Below, in pieces: positions 38,979 to 47,475 of a stretch of DNA of 64,000 nt. This DNA comes from Propionibacteriaceae bacterium UBA7704 (lineage in GTDB: Bacteria; Actinomycetota; Actinomycetes; Propionibacteriales; Propionibacteriaceae): contig DLGC01000018.1 of NCBI GenBank assembly GCA_002482525.1, positions 149,044 to 213,043 on the forward strand, in the 5' to 3' direction. How positions within the stretch are numbered: position 1 is the stretch's first letter; the number at the start of each line of letters is the position of its first letter. The notes under the pieces are model-generated. The model was given only the letters and a program-made list of their open reading frames with translations, was not told where the DNA came from and did no database searches. A program made the translations under genes and the position numbers.

Positions 38979-40019
38979 ATGCCGATTCTCGACCTCTACC
39001 AACCCGATCCCGACCGTTACGACGGCCGCATGCCCTACCGGACGGTGGGACGCACCGGCCTGAAACTGCCGGTGATCTCGCTCGGTTTGTGGCACAACTT
39101 CGGTGACGATGTGCCTTTCGCCACGCAGCGTGCGACGTTGCGACGGGCCTTCGAACTGGGCGTGACCCACTTCGACCTGGCCAACAACTACGGCCCGCCC
39201 TACGGTGCCGCCGAAACCAACTTCGGACGCCACTTCCGTGAAGACTTCAAGCCTTACCGTGATGAACTGATCATCTCCAGCAAGGCCGGCTGGGACATGT
39301 GGCCCGGCCCCTACGGCGACCTGGGCTCGCGCAAGTACTTGCTGGCGTCGCTGGATCAGTCGCTGGCGCGCATGGGCCTGGACTACGTCGACATCTTCTA
39401 CCACCACCACTACGACCCGACGACGCCGCTGGAAGAGACCATGGCGGCGCTCGACACCGCAGTGCGACAAGGCAAGGCGCTGTATGTCGGCATTTCGTCC
39501 TACTCCGGCGAGCGCACCCGCCAAGCCATGGCGCTGGCCACCGAGATGGGCACCCCGTTGGTGATCCACCAGCCGTCCTACTCGATGCTGAACCGCTGGA
39601 TCGAAGAAGACCTGCTCGACGTGCTCGCCGAGGTCGGCATGGGCTGCATCGCATTCTCGCCGCTCGCCCAAGGAATGCTGACCAACAAGTACCTGGGTGG
39701 CGTACCGTCCGATTCCCGCGCCGCGCAGGACAAGTCGCTATCGACCGAACTGCTCACCGAACAGAATCTGACCCACATCCGTGCACTGAACGAACTGGCC
39801 ACCGGCCGCGGCCAGACCCTGGCCCAGATGGCAATCGCCTGGGCGCTGCGGGACGAGCGGGTCACCTCGGCCCTGATCGGCGCCTCGAGTGTGAAGCAGC
39901 TCGAAGACAGTCTCGGTGCGGTGCGCAACCTGTGGTTCAGTGCCGACGAACTGGCCGCGATCGATCAGTACGCGACCGACGGCGGCATCAACCTGTGGCA
40001 GGCCCCGAGCACCAGCTAA
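38979..40019 (+). CDS. Aldo/keto reductase, YghZ (L-glyceraldehyde 3-phosphate reductase) type
   Basis: A 346-aa NADPH-dependent reductase. Catalytic residues sit in the usual blocks: D and Y in THFDLANNYGPPYGAAE, K in IISSKAGWDMWPGP, and H in DIFYHHHYDPTTP. The cofactor site is ALIGASSVKQLEDSLGAV. The insertion GPYGDLGSRKYLLASLDQSL and the end INLWQAPS fit the YghZ/Kv-beta-like subgroup, which detoxifies methylglyoxal or reduces L-glyceraldehyde 3-phosphate. AAAGGAG precedes ATG 38979. Confidence 0.9.
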   Translation: MPILDLYQPDPDRYDGRMPYRTVGRTGLKLPVISLGLWHNFGDDVPFATQRATLRRAFELGVTHFDLANNYGPPYGAAETNFGRHFREDFKPYRDELIISSKAGWDMWPGPYGDLGSRKYLLASLDQSLARMGLDYVDIFYHHHYDPTTPLEETMAALDTAVRQGKALYVGISSYSGERTRQAMALATEMGTPLVIHQPSYSMLNRWIEEDLLDVLAEVGMGCIAFSPLAQGMLTNKYLGGVPSDSRAAQDKSLSTELLTEQNLTHIRALNELATGRGQTLAQMAIAWALRDERVTSALIGASSVKQLEDSLGAVRNLWFSADELAAIDQYATDGGINLWQAPSTS

Positions 40020-40071
40020 TTGAGGCGGGCCCCGCTAGCACCACCGCGGCGTTGCCGTGGGGAACGACGGC

Positions 40072-40593
40072 CTAGTAGCCGATGCTCCAATCGGCAACCA
40101 CGCCGCGGACATAGGCCGCCTGCCCCAGGTGGGCGACGGCGTCGTCGATGATGCTGATCAGCCGCACGCCTCGAGTGACCGGCGGGTCCCAGCGAGTGTC
40201 GACCACCTCGTCCAGCGTGGCCTCGGTGGTGGTGGCGACGTAGCCGACCAGTTCGGCAACCGCATCACTGAGGTAGGCCGCCAACAAGGTCGGGTCGCTC
40301 ACCCGAATCGCGGCGACGTCGGCGAGGGAATCGCCGAAACCGATCTCCTGCGGCCCGCGGTCGATGCCCAGGCGTTGCGCCCAGTCGTCGCGGCTCCATA
40401 CCTGGTCGTCTCCGGTCAAAGCAGCGAGTTGGGCGTCTAGTTGGCGGGCGGCATGCCACACCAACCAGGCGATGGAGTTGCCCCTTCCGGCTGGCTGGGA
40501 GTGCAGGGCCGGTGAGTCGATCCCGGCAAGGACCTGCTGGGCAGCAGCCGGAATCCGGCCAGCAGCTTCGATCAGAATCTCGGAAGCATCCAT
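40072..40593 (-). CDS. DinB/DUF664-type mycothiol-dependent enzyme family protein
   Basis: A 173-aa four-helix-bundle protein. The putative metal-binding histidines lie in SIAWLVWHAARQLDAQ (about residue 47) and DDAVAHLGQAAYVRG (about 155). The family includes mycothiol S-transferases and maleylpyruvate isomerases of Actinobacteria. The specific substrate is unknown. It is a single gene convergent with the aldo/keto reductase gene. Confidence 0.75.
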   Translation of the reverse strand: MDASEILIEAAGRIPAAAQQVLAGIDSPALHSQPAGRGNSIAWLVWHAARQLDAQLAALTGDDQVWSRDDWAQRLGIDRGPQEIGFGDSLADVAAIRVSDPTLLAAYLSDAVAELVGYVATTTEATLDEVVDTRWDPPVTRGVRLISIIDDAVAHLGQAAYVRGVVADWSIGY

Positions 40594-40746
40594 GCCGCCA
40601 TTGTGCCAACCTGAGGGCCGAACCCGGCACGGAGGAGTCCGAACCGGGCCGATGTGTTGCTGACGGTGAGGCTATCGCCGGGTGGTGACCTAGCCAGTCA
40701 GCGCCCCCTTTCACGAGTTATCCGACGCGCTGTGGTGCGGCGTCGT

Positions 40747-40752
40747 TAGGCT
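40747..40752 (+). promoter_or_regulatory. -10 box TAGGCT for the cardiolipin synthase gene
   Basis: TAGGCT directly abuts the alternative GTG at 40753 and therefore argues for the later start at 40789, which is preceded by AAAGGGG. Confidence 0.45.
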
Positions 40753-40788
40753 GTGCCCGTCGGGTACGACAGCAAAGGGGCGCCGGTA

Positions 40789-42258
40789 GTGACGATCCAC
40801 TGGGAGGTGTGGGCAGCATGGCTACTCGCCCTTTTCCTTCTGATCGACGTGGCGGTTCGCGTCGCGGCGGTCATCGTCATTCCCCGCAGCCGTCGACCCA
40901 CCTCGGCGATGGCGTGGCTGCTGGCGATCTTCTTCCTGCCCGTGTTCGGGGCGATTCTGTTTCTGATGATCGGCAGCCCTCGGCTGCCCCGAGCGCGTCG
41001 GCTCAAGCAGGACGAGATCAACGCCCACATTCGAGACGCCACCCGGGACGAGGATCTCGGCCCGCTGCAGCCTGACCCACCACAGTGGTTCTCCTCGATG
41101 GTGTATCTGAATCGCAACCTCGGCGCGATGCCACTGACTGGCGGCAATACCGCCGAACTCTTTTCCGACTACGAGAAGAGCATTGCGGCGATGGCCGCCG
41201 CCGTGGATGAGGCCACCGACTTCGTCCATGTGGAGTTCTACATCCTGCAAGCCGATGCGACCACAGAGGTGTTCTTCGCCGCGCTGGAGGGCGCAATCCG
41301 ACGCGGCGTGACCGTCCGGGTGCTGATGGATCATTGGGCCAACCGCAGCAAGCCCTACTACCGCCAGACCTGTCGACGACTGGACGAGATGGGAGCCCAG
41401 TGGCACCTGATGCTGCCGGTGCAGCCGCTGAAGGGGAAGTACCAGCGACCCGACCTGCGCAACCACCGCAAGCTGTTGGTGGTGGACGGACGGGTGGCCT
41501 TCACCGGCTCGCAGAATATGACCGACTCCACCTACAACCTGAAGGCCAATCTCCGCCGGGGGTTGCACTGGGTCGATCTGATGGTGCGGGTCGAGGGCCT
41601 GATCGTCGAGAGCGTCAACGCCGTCTTCCTCGGGGACTGGTACAGCGAATGCAATGAGGTCGTGGGACAGCAGTTGGGCATCACCGACGGCCGCGAGTTG
41701 CCGGTCGGCCTGGATGCGCAAGTCATCCCGTCCGGGCCAGGCTTCGAATCGCAGAACAATCTGAAACTGTTCATGGGGCTGCTGTATGCCGCCCAGGAAC
41801 ACATCATCATCGTCTCGCCCTACTTCATTCCCGATGAAGGCCTCGTTGTGGCGATCACCACCGCCTGCCAACGCGGGGTGCGGGTAGAGCTGTTCGTCTC
41901 CGAGGAAGGCGACCAGGCGATGGTCTACCACGCCCAACGCAGCTACTACGAGGCGCTGCTGCAGGCCGGGGTGACGATCTGGCTGTATCGACGGCCCTTC
42001 ATCCTGCATTCCAAGTCGATGACCATCGACGACGAGGTGGCCATCATCGGCTCCTCCAATATGGACATGCGCTCTTTTGGCCTGAACCAGGAGATCTCGA
42101 TGATCGTGCGTGGCACACCATTCGTCGCCCAGATGCACGAGGTCGAAGACGGCTACCGGGAGGCCTCCCGCGAACTCACCCTGGACGAGTGGCAGCATCA
42201 GCCGCTGCGCTCCACCGTTCTGGACAACCTCGCCCGATTGACCTCAGCTCTGCAATAG
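40789..42258 (+). CDS. cls: Cardiolipin synthase, phospholipase D type
   Basis: A 489-aa membrane enzyme. GTG 40789 is chosen over 40753 because of the ribosome site AAAGGGG and the -10 box at 40747. Two N-terminal transmembrane helices (about 6-28 and 37-58) are followed by two PLD domains with HKD motifs: NHRKLLVVDGRVAFTGSQN (H at about 226) and LHSKSMTIDDEVAIIGSSN (H at about 407). It condenses two phosphatidylglycerols, or a related pair, to cardiolipin at the cytoplasmic membrane. Family length is about 480. Confidence 0.93.
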   Translation: MTIHWEVWAAWLLALFLLIDVAVRVAAVIVIPRSRRPTSAMAWLLAIFFLPVFGAILFLMIGSPRLPRARRLKQDEINAHIRDATRDEDLGPLQPDPPQWFSSMVYLNRNLGAMPLTGGNTAELFSDYEKSIAAMAAAVDEATDFVHVEFYILQADATTEVFFAALEGAIRRGVTVRVLMDHWANRSKPYYRQTCRRLDEMGAQWHLMLPVQPLKGKYQRPDLRNHRKLLVVDGRVAFTGSQNMTDSTYNLKANLRRGLHWVDLMVRVEGLIVESVNAVFLGDWYSECNEVVGQQLGITDGRELPVGLDAQVIPSGPGFESQNNLKLFMGLLYAAQEHIIIVSPYFIPDEGLVVAITTACQRGVRVELFVSEEGDQAMVYHAQRSYYEALLQAGVTIWLYRRPFILHSKSMTIDDEVAIIGSSNMDMRSFGLNQEISMIVRGTPFVAQMHEVEDGYREASRELTLDEWQHQPLRSTVLDNLARLTSALQ

Positions 42259-42271
42259 GCCGACGCGCGCG

Positions 42272-43006
42272 CTACAGATTCGGCAGTGCCCGAGTCACCA
42301 GATCGCGCGCATACGGTGCAGCCACCGTCTGCAGGAAGCGGGGAAAGTCGACGGCAGCTGCAGCGTCGGCGCGGTCCGAAATGGTGCGCACCACAGCGAA
42401 GGGCAACCCGGCGGTGTGACAGACCTGCGCGACGGCGGCACCTTCCATCTCGACCGCCAACACGGTGGGCAGATCGGTACGCAACTGCAGGGAGTGCTCG
42501 GAGGTCGACATGAACACATCACCGGACGCCACTACCCCCGCATGGGCGCGAGGATGGGTGATTCCGAAGTCGGTGAGCTGAGCGCTGGGAGCGGTGACGA
42601 CCTGCGCTGCGGCATCGAGCAGCACACCGGATAGTCGAGCATCGGTCGGGATGTGACTCAACCCCACCGACGGCAGCACCCAGCGGGCGAACAGCGGCCG
42701 GGCATCCATGTCGTGCTGAACCAGCTCAGTGGCAACGACGACATCGCCGGTGTGGACCTCGGCACCGATGCCACCAGCGGTGCCCACCATGATCAACGCC
42801 TCGACCTGCTGAGCCATCAGCGTTGCGGTGATCGCCGCAGCCACTTTGCCCACACCACATTGGGCCAGCACCACTTCGCGCCCAGCCAGCCGTCCGGTGT
42901 GCAGCCGATGGCCGAGCACTTCCTGAGTGTGGAGCGGTGCCTCGGCAGACGCCTGCTCCACGATGGCAACGATCTCCTCGCGCAGCGCGCTGATGATTCC
43001 GATCAT
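42272..43006 (-). CDS. mtnN: 5'-methylthioadenosine/S-adenosylhomocysteine nucleosidase
   Basis: A 244-aa enzyme from ATG 43006, preceded by GGGGAGGGA. Family blocks are MIGIISALREEI, CGVGKVAAAITATLM, MVGTAGGIGAEVHTGDVVV, ASGDVFMST, LAVEMEGAAVAQVC and VVRTISDRADAAAAVDF, the last containing the general acid Asp. It cleaves MTA and SAH to adenine and methylthioribose or S-ribosylhomocysteine. It is the last gene after the catabolic operon, 20 bp beyond the carbamoylase gene, so co-transcription is likely though a metabolic link is not obvious. Confidence 0.9.
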   Translation of the reverse strand: MIGIISALREEIVAIVEQASAEAPLHTQEVLGHRLHTGRLAGREVVLAQCGVGKVAAAITATLMAQQVEALIMVGTAGGIGAEVHTGDVVVATELVQHDMDARPLFARWVLPSVGLSHIPTDARLSGVLLDAAAQVVTAPSAQLTDFGITHPRAHAGVVASGDVFMSTSEHSLQLRTDLPTVLAVEMEGAAVAQVCHTAGLPFAVVRTISDRADAAAAVDFPRFLQTVAAPYARDLVTRALPNL

Positions 43007-43026
43007 GGATTCCCTCCCCAGGGAAC

Positions 43027-44280
43027 CTACCGCAGAATCGCAGGCGCTTCGCTGCACAGATCGGTGAGCACCTCACTCAGCAACGCCACCCCGGCCAGGC
43101 AATCCTCGTCGGCGGTCAGTTCGCCCTCGTTGTGAGCGACGCCGCCAACCGAAGGCACGAACAGCATGACGGTGGGCACCTGATCCTTCAGATTCGTCGA
43201 GTCGTGACCGGCGATGGTCATCATCTCCTGGTGAGACAACCCCAGGCGTTGCGCCGCCGCAGCCGCGAGCGACACTCCAGCCGCTGGGTAGGGCTGCTGA
43301 TCCCAGGCGTGACTGAGGGCGAGGTCGATCTCGACGCCCACCTCAACGGAAACCGCCGCGATCGTGGTGCGTAGCAGGTCAACTGCAGCGGCGATCGCTG
43401 CCGGATCCGGAGAGCGCAGGTCGATATTCAGGCGCACCTCGCGGGGAACCACCACCGGAGAGTTCGGCAGCACATCGAAGCGGCCCACCGAGGTGTGCAG
43501 CGGCGCGTCGGCGAAACGCTCGGCCAGTTCACGCACTGCAACCACCAACCGGGCGGCACCGACCAGCGCATCGTGCCGATCAGCCATCACAGTCGATCCG
43601 GTATGCGACTGTTCCCCGGTGACCACCACATCGAACTTCTGCGCTGCCCAGGTGGCCGTCACCAAGCCAATGGTGACCCCGGTGTCCTCCAGGATGCGAC
43701 CCTGCTCGACGTGGATCTCGGCATAGGACTGCACCGGCGTTGCCCACGGCTGACCGAGACTGTCAGCCATCGCCTCGGCCACCGTCACCGAACCGGCATC
43801 GGTGGTGGCCAGTGCGGCTGAGCCGGCGAGCTTTCCGGTGAACACTGAGGAGCCCATCATCGACGGGGTGAACCGCGAGCCCTCCTCGTTGAACCAATCC
43901 ACCACAGCCAGGTTCAGGCTCGGACGCCAACCACCAGCCGCCACTTTCTGGTTCAGGCGATGAGCGGCGTGCGCGGAGGCCAGTACGCCGTAGGCGCCGT
44001 CATAGCGTCCGCCCAAAGGTTGGGAGTCCAGATGTGATCCGGTGAGCACCACCGGAGCGCCCGGCACCCACTCCAGCATTCCGAAGAGGTTGCCGATGTC
44101 GTCGGTGTGAACTCGGAAGCCGCGATCGGTCAACCACTGAGCGAACCAAGCGCGTTGCGCCAGGTCGGCCGGGCTGCCTGCCTCGCGATCCACGCCGCCG
44201 GCAGGGGTGGCCCCGAAGCTGGACAAGGTGGCGAAGTCGTCGAGGAACTCCTGATCGATCGGCTCGTAATCACCACTCAC
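43027..44280 (-). CDS. M20-family N-carbamoyl amino acid hydrolase / allantoate amidohydrolase-like
   Basis: A 417-aa metallohydrolase. GTG 44280 is chosen because GGAG lies eight bases upstream and because it gives a normal 11-bp overlap with the preceding gene. Metal ligands are visible: H and D in TGSHLDSQPLGGRYDGAYG, EE in WFNEEGSRFTPSMMGS, H in YAEIHVEQG, and the late histidine in MTIAGHDSTNLKD. The dimerisation domain lies at about 205-315. Members of the group (HyuC, AllC, beta-ureidopropionase type) split N-carbamoyl compounds to amine, CO2 and ammonia. Its neighbour would make just such ureido compounds. Confidence 0.88.
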   Translation of the reverse strand: MSGDYEPIDQEFLDDFATLSSFGATPAGGVDREAGSPADLAQRAWFAQWLTDRGFRVHTDDIGNLFGMLEWVPGAPVVLTGSHLDSQPLGGRYDGAYGVLASAHAAHRLNQKVAAGGWRPSLNLAVVDWFNEEGSRFTPSMMGSSVFTGKLAGSAALATTDAGSVTVAEAMADSLGQPWATPVQSYAEIHVEQGRILEDTGVTIGLVTATWAAQKFDVVVTGEQSHTGSTVMADRHDALVGAARLVVAVRELAERFADAPLHTSVGRFDVLPNSPVVVPREVRLNIDLRSPDPAAIAAAVDLLRTTIAAVSVEVGVEIDLALSHAWDQQPYPAAGVSLAAAAAQRLGLSHQEMMTIAGHDSTNLKDQVPTVMLFVPSVGGVAHNEGELTADEDCLAGVALLSEVLTDLCSEAPAILR

Positions 44281-45292
44281 GGCGCAACTCCATCGAGGAG
44301 CAGTGCAGACCGCCGCCATTCTTGTTCATCTCCCGGTAGTCGACCGGGACGATCTCAACGTCATAGCGGGTGTTCAGCATCTCGGCGGTCCTCGTCAGAT
44401 GAGAGGGGAACAACACTCTGCGTCGGTCCAAGGCCAGTGCGTTGCAGCCCCAATCTTCACCGGGCAGTACCGCGGCGGTTTCCACGCCGAGCTCGTGCAG
44501 GCGGGTCTGGAAGTCGTAGGGAGCTATCCGAGGATTGATCAGGGCCAAGTCGTCGTCCAGCATCAGACAGCACAGATCGAGGTGGATCTGGTAGCCCGGC
44601 ATCTGCACCCGCTCCACCGTGATGCCATGCTCAGCCAGCAGGGTGGCCAGTTGCCGGTGGCCTTCGGGATTGCAGCGCACCGAGGTGCCGAAGAACGCCA
44701 ACTCGGGACGCACCTTCACAAAACTGCCGCCCTCGACCAGGCCGGTGCCGGTGATCGTTCCCAGAATAGGCATCCCTGCGGCGGCGACGGTCTGGGTGAT
44801 CGACAGCTCCTCACCGCGACGCATATCGGGTGCCAGCCGCCCGATGATCGCCCCACCGGCGACGGTCACCAGCGGGTCGCGGGTGAACACCGCCTTGGTG
44901 AAGCCATCCAGCTCGGGGGCCTCCACCACCTGCACGCCTTCGGCGCGGAGGGCGGCCACGAAGCCCTCCCACTCCTGGTCCAGGGTCTCCAGATCGGGCA
45001 ACTCGTGCCCGGCCCAGTACCACCCCAAGTTCGGGTCGAGATAGGCGTTGAGGTCGGCGCGGTAGGCCGCCTCACCCAACTCGGCGACCTCACGCAGGGC
45101 CTTGCTGGGGCGACGGACCATGACGACTTCGAGCTTGCCCACCTCGTCTGAGGCACCCCAGCGGGCACCCCAGACGCGCTCGAGTTGGCCGTCCTCGCTG
45201 AACCCCGGGCTCGGCTTGGGGCCGAGGATTTCGTGGAACAGGCCGTCGGACATGTCCGCAAGGGGATCCGGCGTGTTGGGGGTGTGGTTCAT
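44270..45292 (-). CDS. Amidinotransferase-fold (arginine deiminase superfamily) hydrolase
   Basis: A 340-aa enzyme of the guanidine-modifying superfamily. Visible active-site blocks are FTKAVFTRDPLVTVAGGAII (Asp), GTGLVEGGSFVKV (Glu/Gly), GYQIHLDLCCLMLDDD (His/Asp) and, at the end, NGGGLHCSSMELRR with the catalytic cysteine. Such enzymes hydrolyse or transfer the amidino group of guanidino compounds; hydrolases yield ureido products and ammonia. It overlaps the permease gene by 4 bp and the carbamoylase gene by 11 bp, so the three are tightly coupled. The exact substrate is unknown. Confidence 0.85.
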   Translation of the reverse strand: MNHTPNTPDPLADMSDGLFHEILGPKPSPGFSEDGQLERVWGARWGASDEVGKLEVVMVRRPSKALREVAELGEAAYRADLNAYLDPNLGWYWAGHELPDLETLDQEWEGFVAALRAEGVQVVEAPELDGFTKAVFTRDPLVTVAGGAIIGRLAPDMRRGEELSITQTVAAAGMPILGTITGTGLVEGGSFVKVRPELAFFGTSVRCNPEGHRQLATLLAEHGITVERVQMPGYQIHLDLCCLMLDDDLALINPRIAPYDFQTRLHELGVETAAVLPGEDWGCNALALDRRRVLFPSHLTRTAEMLNTRYDVEIVPVDYREMNKNGGGLHCSSMELRREW

Positions 45293-46890
45293 ACAGCGGC
45301 CTCGGCTTCGCTCGCGGGTTCAGGATCGGACGGTGTGGAATCAGGCGACGGGGAGTCGGACTCCACGATGGGGATGTTCGCTGCCGGGCCGGTGTGCACC
45401 AGTCGCGAGCCCAGTGGCCCGTAGGCGTCTTGGGGTTCGGGGAAGAAGTACAGCAGCGCAACGTAGAGCACCAGCGCCACGGCCAGACCCAGCGGAATGC
45501 TGATGTCGACGCCCCCGGCAAGGTTGCCCAGCGGTCCGACGAACTGACCGGGCAGATTGACGAAGCTCACTCCGACCGCGGCGGCGACCAGCCAGGCCAC
45601 CAGGCCGCGGTAGTTCCAGCCATGAGCGAACCAGTAGCGGCCGCCACGCTGACGGCGGTTGAAGACCTGCAAGGAGTCGGAGTCGTACCAGCCCCGACGC
45701 ACCCACCAGCCGACCATCATGACCACCATCCACGGTGCAGTACAGGTGACGATGAGTACCGCCAAGGTCGAGATCGACTGCACCACGTTGAAGGCGAAGC
45801 GCCCGACGAAGATGATGCCGATCGAGATCAGCCCGATCAGGATGGTGGACTGCACCCGGCTGAAGCGGGGAAACACACTAGAGAAGTCCAGGCCGGTGCC
45901 GTACAAGGCGGTGGTGCCGGTGGACATGCCGCCGATCAGGGCGATCAGGGCGATGGGGGTGACGTACCACGCCGGTGAGATCGACAGCAGGCCGCTCACG
46001 TAATCACCGGAGGCGAGCAGATCGGGAGCTTGGGTAGCGATCATCGAGGCTGTGGCCAGGCCGAAGACGAAGGGGATGAGGGTGGCCACCTGGGCGAGGA
46101 AGGCCGCACTCATGCTGCGCCAGGCCGGTGTCTCGCGGGGGATGTATCGCGCCCAGTCACCGAGGAAGGCGCCGAACGAAATCGGGTTGGACATCACGAC
46201 CAGCACCGCGCCCACGAAGCTGGGCAGGTACAACGCCATGGTGGCCGCATCGGCACCGGCCACGAAGATGCCCGGGTAGCTGGGATCGAAGCCGCCACCC
46301 AGGGCGAAGATGCCCAACAGGAAGAGTGCGGTGGCTGCGATCACCGCAATCTTGTTCACCAGCAACATGAACCGGAAGCCGTAGATGCACACCACCAGCA
46401 CCAGTAGCGCAAAGAGGCCGTAGGCCACCGCCAGGGACGCATCGGTGCGCGGCAGACCGAAGGCGAGATTGGCCCCACCGACGAGCGCATCACCGGAGGA
46501 CCACACCGAGATCGAGAAGAACGCCACCGCCGTCAGCAGCGACAGGAAGGAACCCACGACCCGTCCGTGGACGCCCAGGTGCGCTGAGGATGACACCGAG
46601 TTGCTGGTGCCGTTGCGCGGCCCGAAAAGCGCCATCGGAGTGAGGATGAGAGCCCCGACCAGCAGTCCGATCAGAGTCGCCCACAGGCCGTCCCAGAACG
46701 ACAAACCGAACAGGATCGGGAAGGTTCCCAGTACCACGGTGGCGATGGTGTTCGCGCCTCCGAAGGTGAGCCGGAAAAGGTCGAAGGGACGCGCGGTGCG
46801 GTCGGCGTCGGGGATCGGGGCGACCCCGAACTGCTCCACTTCGGTAACAGGCGGGGCTTCATGTAGCTGGGTAACCGGCTCGGCGGTCAT
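45289..46890 (-). CDS. NCS1-family permease (purine/cytosine/hydantoin type)
   Basis: A 533-aa transporter with about twelve transmembrane helices. The start MTAEPVTQLHEAPP is cytoplasmic; the first helix pair contains LTFGGANTIATVVLGTFPIL and GPRNGTSNSVSSSAHLGVHG, the unwound substrate-site region typical of NCS1. The cytoplasmic tail after residue 500 is acidic and Pro/Ser-rich. NCS1 carriers import nucleobases, allantoin, hydantoins and related nitrogen compounds with Na+ or H+. AAGGAG precedes ATG 46890. Its partners suggest that it brings in a guanidino or ureido compound. Confidence 0.88.
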   Translation of the reverse strand: MTAEPVTQLHEAPPVTEVEQFGVAPIPDADRTARPFDLFRLTFGGANTIATVVLGTFPILFGLSFWDGLWATLIGLLVGALILTPMALFGPRNGTSNSVSSSAHLGVHGRVVGSFLSLLTAVAFFSISVWSSGDALVGGANLAFGLPRTDASLAVAYGLFALLVLVVCIYGFRFMLLVNKIAVIAATALFLLGIFALGGGFDPSYPGIFVAGADAATMALYLPSFVGAVLVVMSNPISFGAFLGDWARYIPRETPAWRSMSAAFLAQVATLIPFVFGLATASMIATQAPDLLASGDYVSGLLSISPAWYVTPIALIALIGGMSTGTTALYGTGLDFSSVFPRFSRVQSTILIGLISIGIIFVGRFAFNVVQSISTLAVLIVTCTAPWMVVMMVGWWVRRGWYDSDSLQVFNRRQRGGRYWFAHGWNYRGLVAWLVAAAVGVSFVNLPGQFVGPLGNLAGGVDISIPLGLAVALVLYVALLYFFPEPQDAYGPLGSRLVHTGPAANIPIVESDSPSPDSTPSDPEPASEAEAAV

Positions 46891-46902
46891 GGCTGCACTC
46901 CT

Positions 46903-47310
46903 TCAGTTCTGTGATGAGGGGGTGGCGGAAAGATGTTCGTGAACGGCCAGTAGGCCATCCTCGGTGAGGGCGAACACGATGGTTTCGCGTTCGTGGTAGG
47001 TGCTTTCCACATCGCCTTGAGCACTGGTGGTGGTGACGTTGTGGGTGAAGATCGCACCGCCGGTGATCAGCCGAACTTGTGGTTCGGAGCTGAAGCAACG
47101 CACGACGCGCCAGCCCGACCCAACCCAATCGGCCCAGGCGTTTTCGTAGCTGAGGCGATCGAGGAACGGTTCGGGTTCGGTGTGGAAGATGAAATCCGCA
47201 TCGGGGCTGAATCCGGCGAAGTAGCTGGATGCATCGGTGGCCTGGTAGGCGGCGACGATGCGCGCGGCGGCGTCTAGGACGTCGGCCTCGGTGGGGGTCT
47301 TCGTTGTCAT
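46903..47310 (-). CDS. NTF2/SnoaL-like protein, 135 aa
   Basis: An alpha+beta cone-fold protein of the SnoaL_3 kind: a first helix (EADVLDAAARIVAAYQATDA), then FAGFSPDADFIFHTEPEPF, a helix with SYENAWADWV, and beta strands with FTHNVTTT and ERETIVFALTEDGLLAVHEH. Such domains act as small enzymes or binding proteins. It is the first gene of the permease operon, 12 bp before the NCS1 start, and may handle the imported compound. Function otherwise unknown. Confidence 0.7.
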   Translation of the reverse strand: MTTKTPTEADVLDAAARIVAAYQATDASSYFAGFSPDADFIFHTEPEPFLDRLSYENAWADWVGSGWRVVRCFSSEPQVRLITGGAIFTHNVTTTSAQGDVESTYHERETIVFALTEDGLLAVHEHLSATPSSQN

Positions 47311-47475
47311 GGCGGATCCATTTCTGTGCTCTTCGCGGCGTCAGCCTAGGCGGGAAAAGCGGCGCTGACTAGCAGAAGGGCTGAAACACGGCTGCAACAA
47401 CCGCTGATTTGTCGCGCAAGATTCCATGTTCGCGTCATAATATGGTCCCGGAGTGGAAGTGGACTGCTGATCTGT

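Noticed and set aside
40822..42198. 458-codon frame opposite the cardiolipin synthase gene
   Set aside because: The plus strand holds both HKD motifs; the opposite frame is a His/Gln-rich shadow.
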